A stretch of 20,492 nt of DNA from Deltaproteobacteria bacterium RIFCSPHIGHO2_02_FULL_40_11 (GTDB taxonomy: Bacteria; Bdellovibrionota; JACOXK01; 2-02-FULL-40-11): the NCBI GenBank assembly GCA_001798105.1, contig MGRI01000067.1, positions 2,062-22,553 of the forward strand, in the 5' to 3' direction. Positions 7,273-14,193 of the stretch are shown one piece after another (position 1 is the first letter of the stretch; each line of letters starts with the position of its first letter). The notes below the pieces were generated by a model. That model was not told the origin of the DNA. It did not search any database and was given only the letters and a program-made list of their open reading frames with translations. The translations under genes were made by a program, and so were the position numbers.

Positions 7273-8288
7273 TGATCCACCCGTTCCTGTAAAACATAAA
7301 CGTGCGCAACCCCTTGCTTTCTTAAAACTTCCCTCACAAAGGGGCTTTTGATTCTTTTTTCACAATATAGAATATAGGTTTTATTTTTATCAAATGCTGT
7401 CGCCCCATTTAAAATCTTCACCATCGGAATATGCAGCGCTCCTTTTAAAGCGTCTGTGGGAGCATCTCTTAAATCAATGAGAATATTTTGGTCTGGAGCA
7501 TCTTGCATGAGCCTGGAAACTTCATTCCAAGATTTAAAGATGACTTCGTCACTTCTTTCTTTGACGCCCTCCCCACACACCTCGCAATATTTTTGTTTTT
7601 GAATTTTGTAGGAAAGAATCTGAAGTTTTTTGGCGTCGTACAAAAATAAAGCGGAAAAATCTTTTTGAAACAAAAGCCAATGCAAAGCAACTTGCCCCTG
7701 TAAATTTGAAACCACACTCGCTGTCACCCCCAAAACGCCGCTTTGCGAACAATCTTGAAACAAACCATCTTTCACATGCGAAAACAAACATGCCAGACAC
7801 GGGCCTTTTGGCGTAAAAAGCGCAACTTGCCCACGCCACTGGTCAACGCTGGCGTACACAAAAACTTTTTTTTGTTCGACACAATATTGATTGATTAAAA
7901 ACCGCGCATGAAAGTTATCTGTACAATCTAAAATTAAATCTACCTCTGAAAGAAGTTGAGAAATGTTTTGAAAAGACAAAAATTCAGCATACGCAGAAAT
8001 TTTTATTTCGGAGTTTCGCTTAGAAAGGTGTGTTTTTGCCGCTACAACTTTAGCTTTTCCAATATCTTCTTCTGTAAATAAAACCTGACGGTGAAGATTT
8101 TCTAAGCTGACCTGATCGCCATCCACTAAAACCAAATGCCCAATGCCGGCCGCCGCTAAATTCAATGCCAAAGGTGCTCCCAATCCGCCCACACCAATCA
8201 TGGCAACCTTAGCTAAGCTTAGTTTTTCTTGCCCTGCCTTTCCTATTTCAGAAAGCTTCATTTGTATGGCATATCTTTTAAAAGGCAT
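7269..8288 (-). CDS. moeB: MoaD adenylyltransferase MoeB with C-terminal rhodanese domain
   Basis: A 339-residue E1-like enzyme fused to a rhodanese. Residues 1-240 are the ThiF/MoeB adenylation domain, with GVGGLG at 32-37, DxDxV-type DGDQV at 56-60, and two zinc-binding CxxC pairs at C164/C167 and C235/C238. Residues about 250-339 form a rhodanese domain whose likely active-site Cys309 lies in YILYCEK. Such fusions both adenylate the MoaD C-terminus and transfer sulphur to it, as in eukaryotic MOCS3, so a separate sulphur donor may not be needed. The 5' end overlaps mogA by 11 bases. The residues after Cys309 (EKRIKS) differ from the commoner CxxGxRS rhodanese loop, so sulphur-transfer specificity is uncertain. 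Confidence 0.92.
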   Translation of the reverse strand: MPFKRYAIQMKLSEIGKAGQEKLSLAKVAMIGVGGLGAPLALNLAAAGIGHLVLVDGDQVSLENLHRQVLFTEEDIGKAKVVAAKTHLSKRNSEIKISAYAEFLSFQNISQLLSEVDLILDCTDNFHARFLINQYCVEQKKVFVYASVDQWRGQVALFTPKGPCLACLFSHVKDGLFQDCSQSGVLGVTASVVSNLQGQVALHWLLFQKDFSALFLYDAKKLQILSYKIQKQKYCEVCGEGVKERSDEVIFKSWNEVSRLMQDAPDQNILIDLRDAPTDALKGALHIPMVKILNGATAFDKNKTYILYCEKRIKSPFVREVLRKQGVAHVYVLQERVDQ

Positions 8289-8763
8289 GTTCGATATTCT
8301 CCTTTAAAATACCCAACCCGTGCTCTAAGACAGGTAAAATAAGCTCTAAAGATTCCTGAACCCCTTTCGAAGATCCCGGTAAATTAATAATCAGCGTTTG
8401 CCCTCGAAGCCCTGAAACGCCTCTCGATAAAATAGCAAGCGGCGTTTTTTGATACCCACACACGCGCATAATTTCTCCAAACCCGGGAACATCTCTTTCA
8501 ATGACAGCTTTTGTGGCTTCGGGGGTAATATCGCGCGCGGAAAAACCCGTCCCCCCTGTGGTTAAGATCAACCGAACCGGAACTTCGTCACAGAGTTGGA
8601 TCAGTTTTTTTGAAATCAACTCTTTTTCGTCTGGAATACATTCATAGGCTTTTAAGTGAATTTTATAATTTTTCATGATGTCTTGAATCAGCCTTCCACT
8701 TTTATCTTCTCTTTTTCCCTGAAAGGCTTTATCTCCAATACTTAAAATGGCGTAGGTTAACAT
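8278..8763 (-). CDS. mogA: Molybdopterin adenylyltransferase, MogA/MoaB type
   Basis: A 161-residue protein of the MoCF-binding fold. It shows TTGGTGFSARDITPEAT, the molybdopterin-binding loop with the conserved Asp, and INLPGSSKGVQESL, the second conserved loop. MogA adenylates molybdopterin before MoeA inserts molybdate. MogA and MoaB are close relatives and I cannot fully separate them by eye; the operon contains no other candidate, so this gene probably performs the adenylation. The start ATG overlaps the moaC stop by seven bases, with AGGAAGGG a little further upstream than is usual. Confidence 0.88.
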   Translation of the reverse strand: MLTYAILSIGDKAFQGKREDKSGRLIQDIMKNYKIHLKAYECIPDEKELISKKLIQLCDEVPVRLILTTGGTGFSARDITPEATKAVIERDVPGFGEIMRVCGYQKTPLAILSRGVSGLRGQTLIINLPGSSKGVQESLELILPVLEHGLGILKENIEHAF

Positions 8764-9221
8764 AAAGATTTTCCCTTCCTGTCTTTTGTTTTTTGTAACA
8801 AACGAATGCCTTCAAACCGCATGGTGGCATCAATGGCTTTACACATGTCATAAATGGTAAGTAACCCGACCATCACAGCTGTTAAGGCCTCCATTTCAAC
8901 ACCCGTTTTTGCACAGGTTTCAACGCTTGTTTCCACTTCGATATGATCTGCATGCATTTTAAATTCCACGCCCACATGATCTAAAAGCAAGGTATGGCAC
9001 AGCGGAATGAGATCTGAAGTTTTTTTACTGGCCATGATGGCAGAAAGTCTTGCCGTTTCGAGCACATTTCCCTTTTGTATGTCATTGGAACCTATTTTTT
9101 GAAGCGTATGGGGGGCCATAAAAATTTTCCCCTGCGCTTTCGCCGTTCTGTGAACAACCGGTTTCGCCCCAACATTCACCTGTTGAATCTGTCCTTTTTG
9201 ATTCATGTGTGTAAAGTCCAT
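8757..9221 (-). CDS. moaC: Cyclic pyranopterin monophosphate synthase MoaC
   Basis: MoaC acts after MoaA and converts the cyclised GTP product to cyclic pyranopterin monophosphate. The 154-residue protein has the family order: RTAKAQGKIFM, ARLSAIMASKKTSDLIPLCH, VEFKMHADHIEVE, GVEMEALTAVMVGLLTIYDM and CKAID, including the conserved catalytic Lys and His regions. ATG 9221 is chosen because AAAGGAG lies five bases upstream and MoaC proteins begin near this point. Upstream in-frame ATGs at 9239 and 9254 would overlap moeA and remove the spacer that carries the ribosome binding site. Confidence 0.94.
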   Translation of the reverse strand: MDFTHMNQKGQIQQVNVGAKPVVHRTAKAQGKIFMAPHTLQKIGSNDIQKGNVLETARLSAIMASKKTSDLIPLCHTLLLDHVGVEFKMHADHIEVETSVETCAKTGVEMEALTAVMVGLLTIYDMCKAIDATMRFEGIRLLQKTKDRKGKSLC

Positions 9222-9231
9222 TCCGTCTCCT

Positions 9232-10413
9232 TTAATCATAGGGTTGAATTTCAACCCATGTGTTTTTTTTAAGCGCCCCCGAGCCCTGTGGAATCGAAAT
9301 CAAACAATTTCCACAAGACAAAGCTTTTACACTTCCAGAGCTCTCTTCAATGGGGTCTACACATACCCCGCCCAGGGCCTCAAACATCTTTGCCGGTAAA
9401 AACAAATGCCGTTTTTGTTGCGCAATCGGTTTTAAAAGTTTTGCTTTTGAAATAAAAGGCCTGTTTTGAACGTGAAGCATTTTGGTAATCGCGGGCAAGA
9501 TAAATTGATAAAACCCGACTTGCGCGGCCAAAGGATTTCCGGGCAATCCAAAAATAAGTGTACGACCCCATGAAGCACATAAAATCGGCTTTCCAGGCTT
9601 TATCCGAACCTTATGAAAAAGAATTTTAGCACCCAAATCTTTTAAAACAAACGCCACATAGTCTTTTTGGCCCACAGAAACACCGCCTGTGAGAACCAAA
9701 AAATCTGGTTTTTGATCTAACATCGCTTGGACTTTTTTAGATAAAAGCGAGTGGACATCTTTACGAATTCCAAAATCTTGAAACACGCACCCAGCCTTTT
9801 CAAAAAGTCCTCGAAGGCTCACAGCATTGCTATTAAAAATCTGGTGCGCTTCTTTTTTTTCACCCACAGAAATAATTTCATTTCCGGTTGCCAAATATGA
9901 AACCCTGGGTTTTTGAAACACCGGAATCTTCCCAAATCCAAAACTTGCCAACAACCCCAGATCTTTTGCACACACACCATGCCCTTTCGAAAATATTTTT
10001 TCCCCTTTTCGAATATTTTCACCCTGAGTGCGAATATTTTTCCCCAAAATTATTTTTTGAGAAATAACGACACGCCCATTGTTCACAACAACATCCTCTT
10101 GAGGAACCACAGCATTGGCCCCCTTCGGCAGAGGGGCCCCCGTTGCAATTTCAATGGCTTTTTTGACTTCAAGTTTACAAAATGCATCGCCTGCAAATTG
10201 CATTTTTTGAATTTCAAAACGCCCAGGCGTATCTTTACATCGAAGGGCATAGCCATCCATGGCAGCGTTGGTAAAATTCGGTTGATTGTCTGTCGCATAA
10301 AGATTTTTCGCTAAAACACGCCCCACCCCCTGGTGCATACGCACACACTCTTTTCTTTTAAAACCCTTCGCATTTTTTTGAATCCTATTTTTTGCTTCTT
10401 GAAGTGAAATCAT
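9232..10413 (-). CDS. moeA: Molybdopterin molybdenumtransferase MoeA
   Basis: MoeA inserts molybdate into adenylated molybdopterin. The 393-residue sequence has the N-terminal linker ending in VGRVLAKNLYA, NAAMDGYALR, the EIATGAPLPKGANAVV motif with VPQEDV, SYLATGNEI, VLTGGVSVGQKDYV, FHKVRIKPGKP and IFGLPGNPLAAQVGF, and a short C-terminal domain. This is the complete four-domain plan. ATG 10413 has GGAGG five bases upstream; the MoaA stop lies one base before the start. No Moco-relevant residue is obviously missing. Confidence 0.95.
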   Translation of the reverse strand: MISLQEAKNRIQKNAKGFKRKECVRMHQGVGRVLAKNLYATDNQPNFTNAAMDGYALRCKDTPGRFEIQKMQFAGDAFCKLEVKKAIEIATGAPLPKGANAVVPQEDVVVNNGRVVISQKIILGKNIRTQGENIRKGEKIFSKGHGVCAKDLGLLASFGFGKIPVFQKPRVSYLATGNEIISVGEKKEAHQIFNSNAVSLRGLFEKAGCVFQDFGIRKDVHSLLSKKVQAMLDQKPDFLVLTGGVSVGQKDYVAFVLKDLGAKILFHKVRIKPGKPILCASWGRTLIFGLPGNPLAAQVGFYQFILPAITKMLHVQNRPFISKAKLLKPIAQQKRHLFLPAKMFEALGGVCVDPIEESSGSVKALSCGNCLISIPQGSGALKKNTWVEIQPYD

Positions 10414-10414
10414 T

Positions 10415-11392
10415 TTAACCTCCAATGGTCACAAAACTTTCAACCCAGGGTGCGCGCATATTTAATTCGTGTGCCTTGGGTTTAAAAACCATACTTTTCA
10501 TAAAAATTTTTTCGAATTGATTTGCATCTCTTTGACGAATGATCTGTAACAACTCAATTTCATTTTGCCCCAATAAACACAGTCTTAATTTTCCTTTTGC
10601 TGAAATACGAACACGGTTGCATTGATCACAAAAATTATGGGTGATGGGGGAAATAAACCCAATGCTTCCCAAACCATTTTTTAAAACATAGTTCCGACTG
10701 GGCCCTGTATGTGAGGTATTGATTTCTGGGAAAAGATCATATTTGCGCTTCAATGCATTCAAAACAGCTTCATTTGACACAGCGTATTTTTTTTGATCTT
10801 GGACGGTTTGACGTGTTGGCATAAATTCAATAAAGCGTACAGAAAGCGGATATTTTTGTGTGAGTTCCACAAAGTCTTCGACTTCCTGGTCATTGACGCC
10901 TTTCATGAGCACAATATTGAGCTTTACAGGATCCAATCCAACTTCGATGGCTTTTAAAATTCCCCGCCATACACGGTGAAAAGTGGGAGTTTGTGTAATT
11001 TTTTGAAATGTATCGGCATTTAAAGAATCTAAACTAATATTCACTCTTTTCAGTCCACTTTCTTTCAAAGCGTACGCAATATTTTCTAAGAAATAGCCAT
11101 TGGTGGTCAGGGAAATATCTTTGATTTGAGAGATCGCAGAAATTTTTTGAAGAATGTCACACATATCTTTTCTTAAAAGCGGCTCGCCCCCTGTAAGCTT
11201 TACTTTTCGTACGCCCATTTGGGCTAAAACTTGAAACATAAATTCAATATCGAACGCCGTTAAATATTCATTCGAGGGAGAAAAACTTGTTTCTTGAAAC
11301 CTTGGCCGGCAATAAAAACACTGAAAATTACACGTATCTGTCAGCGACAAACGAATGTAATCAATTTTTCTTTGAAAACCATCTTGAATCAT
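10415..11392 (-). CDS. moaA: GTP 3',8-cyclase MoaA (radical SAM)
   Basis: MoaA catalyses the first step of Moco synthesis, rearrangement of GTP with S-adenosylmethionine. From ATG 11392 the protein has 325 residues. The radical-SAM cluster cysteines are C21, C25 and C28 (CNFQCFYC), KLTGGEPLLR is the SAM-binding GGEP motif, and the second cluster is held by C255, C258 and C272 (CDQCNRVR...LCL). The protein ends in a Gly-Gly, needed in MoaA. The start is fixed by the ATGA overlap with the upstream permease stop and GGAGG seven bases before; a longer in-frame start would add 23 unconserved residues from the permease coding region. Confidence 0.95.
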   Translation of the reverse strand: MIQDGFQRKIDYIRLSLTDTCNFQCFYCRPRFQETSFSPSNEYLTAFDIEFMFQVLAQMGVRKVKLTGGEPLLRKDMCDILQKISAISQIKDISLTTNGYFLENIAYALKESGLKRVNISLDSLNADTFQKITQTPTFHRVWRGILKAIEVGLDPVKLNIVLMKGVNDQEVEDFVELTQKYPLSVRFIEFMPTRQTVQDQKKYAVSNEAVLNALKRKYDLFPEINTSHTGPSRNYVLKNGLGSIGFISPITHNFCDQCNRVRISAKGKLRLCLLGQNEIELLQIIRQRDANQFEKIFMKSMVFKPKAHELNMRAPWVESFVTIGG

Positions 11393-12507
11393 ACCAGAGC
11401 CTCCGAAGACAAGGCTTGCTTTAAAGCATAATAACTGAAAACCCCAAACAACATGGCCCAAGCCGCATTTCCAAACACATAAGCGAAAACTGTGATCCCG
11501 AATGAAATAACCGGAAGTTTCCCACGCACTTCAAACGCACGCATCCCTAAATCAAAGGCTGGAAATAAAAATAAAACGCCCAATAAAAATCTTGGAAAGC
11601 CTTGAGCCAACGTTAAAAAAAATCCCCCTAAAGAAATGGCTGAGATGATTTTTAAAAAACCTAAAATCATAACTGATTTTCCCGTTTTTGCCCCAAACCG
11701 AACCTGTGCAGATAACCAGCCTGCCCCATGACAGGCCGGCATTCCCCCAAACGGACAGGTTAAAAGATTCATAAGCCCTACACTTTTTGCAATAGAACTT
11801 GGGGATATCTTTTTTTCCGGGAAAAGGTCTCTGATCAAAAGCGCGGGCGAAAAAATAGAATTGGCTGTCGTCAATGGGAATTGAATTAAAATAAGAAGAA
11901 GTGTCGTTGTCGTCCAGGAAAACTGAAACCCTTCAAATTTTAAAAAATGAAAGGCTGGCCATGTGATCTGCGAACTTAAAGAAATACCTGGGAAAATATA
12001 AAGACCTGCGATCCCAAAAATGCATAAGATGATAAAGGAATAGATCCCCGCTTTCGCGGGGATGACCCACCTAAAAAAAATAAAACTAAAGAGAACGGCG
12101 AAAACACACCAAATACCACCCAGATTCACATGCATCAGATCCCAAGCTTTCAACCCAAGCCCAATGGCAAGCCCCACTTGAATGCCCCGTATGACAGATT
12201 TTGGGAAGAAATTGTAAATTTTTTCAAAAATACCTAAAGAGTTAAGTGCCAAAATAAGAAGCCCCGACGCAAAGCCTGCAGCTAAAATCTCCCCCTGGCT
12301 CACGCCATGCGCAATGGCATAAAGCCCCATGGCTTTCATCGGCTGATAAGGCATGGGTATCTTAAACACCACACCTATAATGATATGTGCTACCCCACTC
12401 CAAAATAAAATTTGTAAAGGATCTAAATTTGAAAACTGGGTAAACCCAACAAAGAAAATAAAAAAGAGGGGTAAATCCCCTAACGCACCAGAAAATTCTT
12501 TAAGCAA
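11389..12507 (-). CDS. Molybdate (MOT1-type) permease
   Basis: A 372-residue polytopic membrane protein with about ten hydrophobic segments, related to SulP transporters and to MOT1 molybdate transporters of plants, algae and bacteria. From TTG 12507 it shows PMPYQPMKAMG at about residues 52-61, QFPLTTANS at 209-217 and CHGAGWLSAQVRFGAKTG at 259-276, three motifs typical of MOT1. Its position first in a Moco operon supports molybdate uptake, and there is no ModABC in the window. TTG is chosen because AGGAGA ends three bases before it; a TTG at 12522 lies inside the leader RNA. Residues about 146-157 are encoded by a palindromic repeat (12044-12063), which looks inserted. Sulphate transport is the alternative. 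Confidence 0.85.
   Translation of the reverse strand: MLKEFSGALGDLPLFFIFFVGFTQFSNLDPLQILFWSGVAHIIIGVVFKIPMPYQPMKAMGLYAIAHGVSQGEILAAGFASGLLILALNSLGIFEKIYNFFPKSVIRGIQVGLAIGLGLKAWDLMHVNLGGIWCVFAVLFSFIFFRWVIPAKAGIYSFIILCIFGIAGLYIFPGISLSSQITWPAFHFLKFEGFQFSWTTTTLLLILIQFPLTTANSIFSPALLIRDLFPEKKISPSSIAKSVGLMNLLTCPFGGMPACHGAGWLSAQVRFGAKTGKSVMILGFLKIISAISLGGFFLTLAQGFPRFLLGVLFLFPAFDLGMRAFEVRGKLPVISFGITVFAYVFGNAAWAMLFGVFSYYALKQALSSEALV
12044..12063. repeat. Palindromic repeat-like element inside the permease gene
   Basis: ATCCCCGC-TTTC-GCGGGGAT is a perfect 8-base-pair inverted repeat with a 4-base loop. On the gene's strand it encodes the peptide VIPAKAGI, flanked by W and YS. This hairpin and its translated peptide are familiar from dispersed palindromic repeats in many bacterial genomes. 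Here it lies in frame, in a loop between two membrane segments of the permease, and does not break the gene. Identity as a genome-wide repeat rests on recognition; only one copy is in this window. Confidence 0.65.
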
Positions 12508-12520
12508 GATTCTCCTTTCC

Positions 12521-12606
12521 AATCTCGGGAGGCGTAGGCGTTTCCACCTATACCCTGTCGGCCATTTGCCTTAGAAGATCCGTAGGTCAAATGGCTCGGA
12601 GAAATT
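12521..12606 (-). ncRNA. Moco riboswitch-like leader of the molybdenum cofactor operon
   Basis: On the minus strand this leader folds as follows: P1, AATTTC (12606-12601) with GAGATT (12526-12521); P2, GCCATTTG (12595-12588) with CAAATGGC (12568-12561), with inner CCT/AGG; P3, TAGGTG-GAAA-CGCCTA (12550-12535), a GNRA tetraloop hairpin. A conserved-looking GCCTCC follows (12533-12528). The GNRA hairpin followed by GCCTCC before a Moco operon is the layout of the Moco RNA motif that precedes E. coli moaA. The operon's Shine-Dalgarno (12516-12511) starts just after P1, so ligand binding could control translation of the TTG-started permease gene. I did not align it to the Rfam model. Confidence 0.75.
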
Positions 12607-12615
12607 TCAATCTGA

Positions 12616-12656
12616 AAAATATCTGATGTGTCATAAAATAGACATGATGTATGTCA
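12616..12656 (-). promoter_or_regulatory. Predicted Fnr-dependent promoter of the Moco operon
   Basis: An Fnr-like box TGAT-GTAT-GTCA lies at 12645-12656 and TATTTT (12621-12616 on the minus strand) lies 32 bases centre-to-centre downstream, the spacing of class II Fnr promoters. Transcription would start near 12609, just before the first riboswitch helix at 12606. The match of box, -10 and leader start is good; activity is inferred. E. coli moaA is also under Fnr and a Moco riboswitch. Confidence 0.55.
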
Positions 12657-12676
12657 TTTTTTGAGAAAAAACTTGC

Positions 12677-12700
12677 CGGGCAGTGGGCGCCCACCGCCAG
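12677..12700. terminator. GC-rich hairpin with T-runs on both sides
   Basis: A GC-rich dyad centred on the perfect palindrome GTGGGCGCCCAC (12683-12694), extended by CGG...GGC-type pairs with a mismatch on each side. It is followed on the plus strand by GGTTTTT (12704-12710) and on the minus strand by AGTTTTTTC (near 12672-12663). It resembles a bidirectional terminator, yet it lies between the Fnr box and the start of the SDR gene, where no convergent transcripts are expected. It could insulate the two divergent operons or be a dispersed repeat. Confidence 0.4.
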
Positions 12701-12746
12701 ATAGGTTTTTCTTTCATTCAGATACAAAAAGACATATGAAAGAGCT

Positions 12747-13793
12747 ATGTCTCACATTTTTCTAACAGGTTTTCCAGGGTTTATTGGACATCGTCTGGCA
12801 CAAGCCTTACTGACAAAAGATCCAAGTTTTACAATGACGTTTTTGGTACATCCCAACATGATTGATCTTGCAAAATCAAACAGCGCACAATTTCAAAATC
12901 GTTGTACAATCGTTGTTGGAGATATTACACAACCTGACTTAGGATTAGACACGCGCACAAAAGAAAAAGTACTTTTAGAAACAACACATGTTTTCCACCT
13001 GGCTGCAATTTATGACCTCACCGTTCCCAAAGAACTTGCAACGCGGGTGAATGTGTTTGGAACTGAAAATATTTTAAATTTCTTTTCGAAAGCCACGGCT
13101 CTAAAAAGATTGAACCATATATCCACGTGTTATGTTTCCGGCGATCTCAAAGGTGAAGTCACTTCAGATCTTCTCGAAGAAAATCAACACTTTCATAATT
13201 TTTATGAATCCACCAAACATGCTTCAGAAGTTTTGGTTCAAGCCAAAAAAAATGAAATGCCCATTACCATTTTTAGACCCGCAATTGTTGTGGGCGATTC
13301 CAAAACAGGTGAAACTGCTAAATTCGATGGTCCTTATGTGGTCATGAAACTTTTACATCGTTTAAGATGGTTTTTAAGATGTGTTCCCAATCTGGGCACC
13401 CCGCAGTATGAAGTCAATACCATTCCTGTAGATACCTTGGTTCAAATTATCTCATACCTTGCATTCCAAGAAAAATCTTTGGGAAAAACCTATCAAATTT
13501 GCGATCCCCATCCCCCTTCCACAGAAGAATTTTTTGACATGCTGGTTCAAATTATTTCTGGACATTCTCCTTACAAATTAGATTTTCTTCGAAAATTTAT
13601 CTTATGGAAATTGGGATTACCTGGAGTTTCGTGCATCACAGGGGTATCCAAACAAGCCTTGGATTATTTTACGCACCCAGGAAGATATCGCTGCCCAGAT
13701 CTCATGGAAGATCTAAAAGGTTCTGGCATTGAAATTCCAAAACCCAAAACGGTTTACCCTATTTTATATCAATATATGAAAGCTCATTTATGA
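12747..13793 (+). CDS. NAD(P)-dependent extended SDR, reductase-type
   Basis: A 348-residue extended short-chain dehydrogenase. The nucleotide-binding motif TGFPGFIG is at residues 7-14, HLAAIYD at 84-90, the catalytic triad region at S126/T127 with Y153 and K157 (YESTK), and RPAIVVGD at 178-185. The profile resembles the NAD-binding-4 group, which includes fatty acyl-CoA and thioester reductases and some sterol/isoprenoid dehydrogenases. The C-terminal DLMEDLKGSGIEIPKP segment is typical of SDRs with a lipid-like substrate. AAAGAG close before the ATG serves as ribosome binding site. It opens the five-gene plus-strand operon and overlaps the next gene by four bases (ATGA). The substrate is unknown. 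Confidence 0.85.
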   Translation: MSHIFLTGFPGFIGHRLAQALLTKDPSFTMTFLVHPNMIDLAKSNSAQFQNRCTIVVGDITQPDLGLDTRTKEKVLLETTHVFHLAAIYDLTVPKELATRVNVFGTENILNFFSKATALKRLNHISTCYVSGDLKGEVTSDLLEENQHFHNFYESTKHASEVLVQAKKNEMPITIFRPAIVVGDSKTGETAKFDGPYVVMKLLHRLRWFLRCVPNLGTPQYEVNTIPVDTLVQIISYLAFQEKSLGKTYQICDPHPPSTEEFFDMLVQIISGHSPYKLDFLRKFILWKLGLPGVSCITGVSKQALDYFTHPGRYRCPDLMEDLKGSGIEIPKPKTVYPILYQYMKAHL

Positions 13794-14188
13794 CGCTTCG
13801 AAAATTTAAAAGTTTTATGTTGTTCTGGGCTATTTGTTTTTTGGTCGTAGGTGCGTATTTTGTTTTTTTACCGAATCAAGTGATTGATACGCTCAATCAC
13901 GCAGCACGTTTTTTAAAAATGGGAGGCCCCATATCCCTCACCCAAGACTATCTTTGGCTTTCTTTGGCAGGCTCGATGATGATGACGATTTCTTATTTGA
14001 GCTATGCGTTGTTTCAAGACCCCAAAAACCATCATCTGATGAACGCACTTTTAGTTTCAAAATGTATGAGTAGCTGTTTTTTTTCTTTCTTTGCACTTAA
14101 AATAAATTCAACCTATTGGCTTGGAACTTTGGTTGATTTCCCCATTTTTATTTTATTTTTATGGACATTTCGAAAGATTCGGACATAG
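13790..14188 (+). CDS. Small polytopic membrane protein, unknown function
   Basis: A 132-residue hydrophobic protein with about four predicted membrane segments: residues about 9-28, 53-74, 84-101 and 108-127. No catalytic motif is visible. A short amphipathic loop with NQVIDTLNHAARFLKMGG sits between the first two segments. The ATG overlaps the SDR stop as ATGA, so it is translated with that gene, and it ends before or within the start of the lipocalin-like gene. I do not recognise the family. Its tight placement suggests a membrane anchor, or a protein acting on a membrane-soluble substrate shared with its neighbours. Confidence 0.75.
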   Translation: MTLRKFKSFMLFWAICFLVVGAYFVFLPNQVIDTLNHAARFLKMGGPISLTQDYLWLSLAGSMMMTISYLSYALFQDPKNHHLMNALLVSKCMSSCFFSFFALKINSTYWLGTLVDFPIFILFLWTFRKIRT

Positions 14189-14193
14189 GGTCA

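Noticed and set aside
9913..10314. Open frame of 133 codons on the plus strand
   Set aside because: It is antisense to moeA, whose conserved motifs run through the whole stretch.
12624..12633. TGATGTGTCA, a second Fnr-like sequence upstream of the Moco operon
   Set aside because: The half-sites are separated by N2, not N4, and the spacing to the riboswitch does not allow a normal promoter.
12735..12746. An ATG at 12735 just before the SDR gene
   Set aside because: It is in another frame and the sequence it opens carries no SDR motif; ATG 12747 gives the complete nucleotide-binding motif at the right distance.
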